NCBI GenBank assembly: GCA_002496485.1 | Contig: DAJW01000030.1 | Coordinates: 1-6,238 of the forward strand | Source: Euryarchaeota archaeon UBA36 | GTDB taxonomy: Archaea; Thermoplasmatota; Poseidoniia; Poseidoniales; Thalassarchaeaceae | Direction of reading: 5' to 3' | DNA: 6,238 nt | Shown here: positions 5,795 to 6,238 of the stretch, piece after piece | Layout of the letters: the number at the start of each line of letters is the position of its first letter | How positions within the stretch are numbered: position 1 is the first letter of the stretch | Translations under genes and position numbers: made by a program | The notes under the pieces: generated by a model | Seen by the model: the letters and a program-made list of their open reading frames with translations, nothing else | What the model was told of the DNA's origin: nothing | Databases searched by the model: none

Positions 5795-6238
5795 CTACTC
5801 ATTCATTCCCGATAATGCAGACAAAATTACTGCGACATGTTTTCTTGGTCGGAACAACCAATCATAGACATGATGTATCGTATTGTCTGGACCAACGACA
5901 AATGATGACTTGGAAGGAAATTTACCCAAATGCAGCGGAACCCCAAACATTTCAGCAACTTTTCTGTCTGGATCCGATAGAAGAATGAATGGTAACTCTA
6001 ATTCTTTTTTGAACTCTTCATGTTGCTCGACTGAATCTTGACTAATGCCAACTACTTCCACCGGCGGATCTAATGATCGGAATAATTCATACTGCTCTTT
6101 AAAACTTAAGCAACCCCTTTTGCACGTCGGAGATCCACTTTTAGCGTAAAAGAAAAAAATCTTCCATTGCCCATCAAGCATATCCAAGGAAAAATCTTCC
6201 CCTTCAGATGTTGTCAATCCGAAATCCGGAACTACCTC
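5795..6238 (-). CDS. Peroxiredoxin (AhpC/TSA, PrxQ/BCP-like), 5' end cut by window edge
   Basis: A thioredoxin-fold thiol peroxidase that would reduce hydrogen peroxide or organic peroxides. 147 residues are visible (numbered from the Glu at the right edge). The sequence begins VVPDFGLTT (2-10), matching the APDFxL start of peroxiredoxins, so only a few N-terminal residues are likely missing; the TTG at 6217 is an internal codon. The active site is FFYAKSGSPTCKRGC, with the probable peroxidatic Cys39 and a second Cys43 that could be the resolving cysteine. Later landmarks are VVGISQDS (62-69), the LLSDPD block (86-91) and SSFVVGPDN (111-119). Departures from the family: the Pro of PxxxTxxC is Ala, the Cys pair is C-x3-C instead of the C-x4-C of PrxQ, and the catalytic Arg before the TF motif is Lys110. 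It is the first visible gene of the operon, 9 nt before the regulator gene; its own promoter lies outside the window. Family is clear, activity less so. Confidence 0.85.
   Translation of the reverse strand, partial: EVVPDFGLTTSEGEDFSLDMLDGQWKIFFFYAKSGSPTCKRGCLSFKEQYELFRSLDPPVEVVGISQDSVEQHEEFKKELELPFILLSDPDRKVAEMFGVPLHLGKFPSKSSFVVGPDNTIHHVYDWLFRPRKHVAVILSALSGMNE

Noticed and set aside
6215..6217. TTG as the start of the peroxiredoxin
   Set aside because: The frame stays open to the right edge and the upstream codons encode the conserved VPDFGL start of the domain, so the TTG is an internal Leu codon.
1..6238. tRNA, rRNA, CRISPR, insertion sequences or long repeats
   Set aside because: Nothing of the kind was seen; coding genes fill the window and the largest gap is 37 nt.

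Overview
This AT-rich window (roughly 35-40% GC by eye) is almost fully coding and looks archaeal. The best indicators are a TrmB-type sensor/regulator, translation signals of the GTGAT/GAGGTG kind that match the archaeal 16S 3' end, and very tight gene packing. The mix of a CrtI-type carotenoid desaturase, an ABC1/UbiB kinase-like protein and a TrmB regulator at low GC would suit a surface-ocean Marine Group II/III euryarchaeon (Poseidoniia-like). That placement is inference: no rRNA or marker gene is present.

Layout: on the + strand, the left edge cuts into an alpha/beta hydrolase that ends at 730. Everything else is a compact run of six genes on the - strand, read right to left: a thiol peroxidase (peroxiredoxin, cut by the right edge), a TrmB-like regulator with a C-terminal V4R-like domain, an ABC1/UbiB atypical kinase, a CrtI-family carotenoid desaturase/oxidoreductase, an ABA4-like (DUF4281) membrane protein, and a DoxX-family membrane protein. 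Gaps in that order are 9, 14, 37, about 5 (or a 4-nt overlap with the alternative start) and 2 nt, so it reads as one operon. The 37-nt gap before crtI may hold an internal promoter. The DoxX gene and the hydrolase converge with overlapping stop codons.

How the genes may work together: CrtI makes or modifies a polyene carotenoid, and ABA4-like proteins are known from plants as a factor needed for neoxanthin formation, so the pair suggests a carotenoid-tailoring step. UbiB proteins act in quinone or isoprenoid-lipid metabolism, DoxX proteins are membrane redox-associated, and peroxiredoxins remove peroxides. With a dedicated ligand-sensing regulator in the same operon, the set looks like a membrane isoprenoid and photo-oxidative-stress module. 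The most interesting points are the CrtI/ABA4-like pair and the TrmB-V4R fusion whose V4R part has lost the usual cysteine ligands. No RNA genes, mobile elements, repeats or CRISPR arrays were seen.
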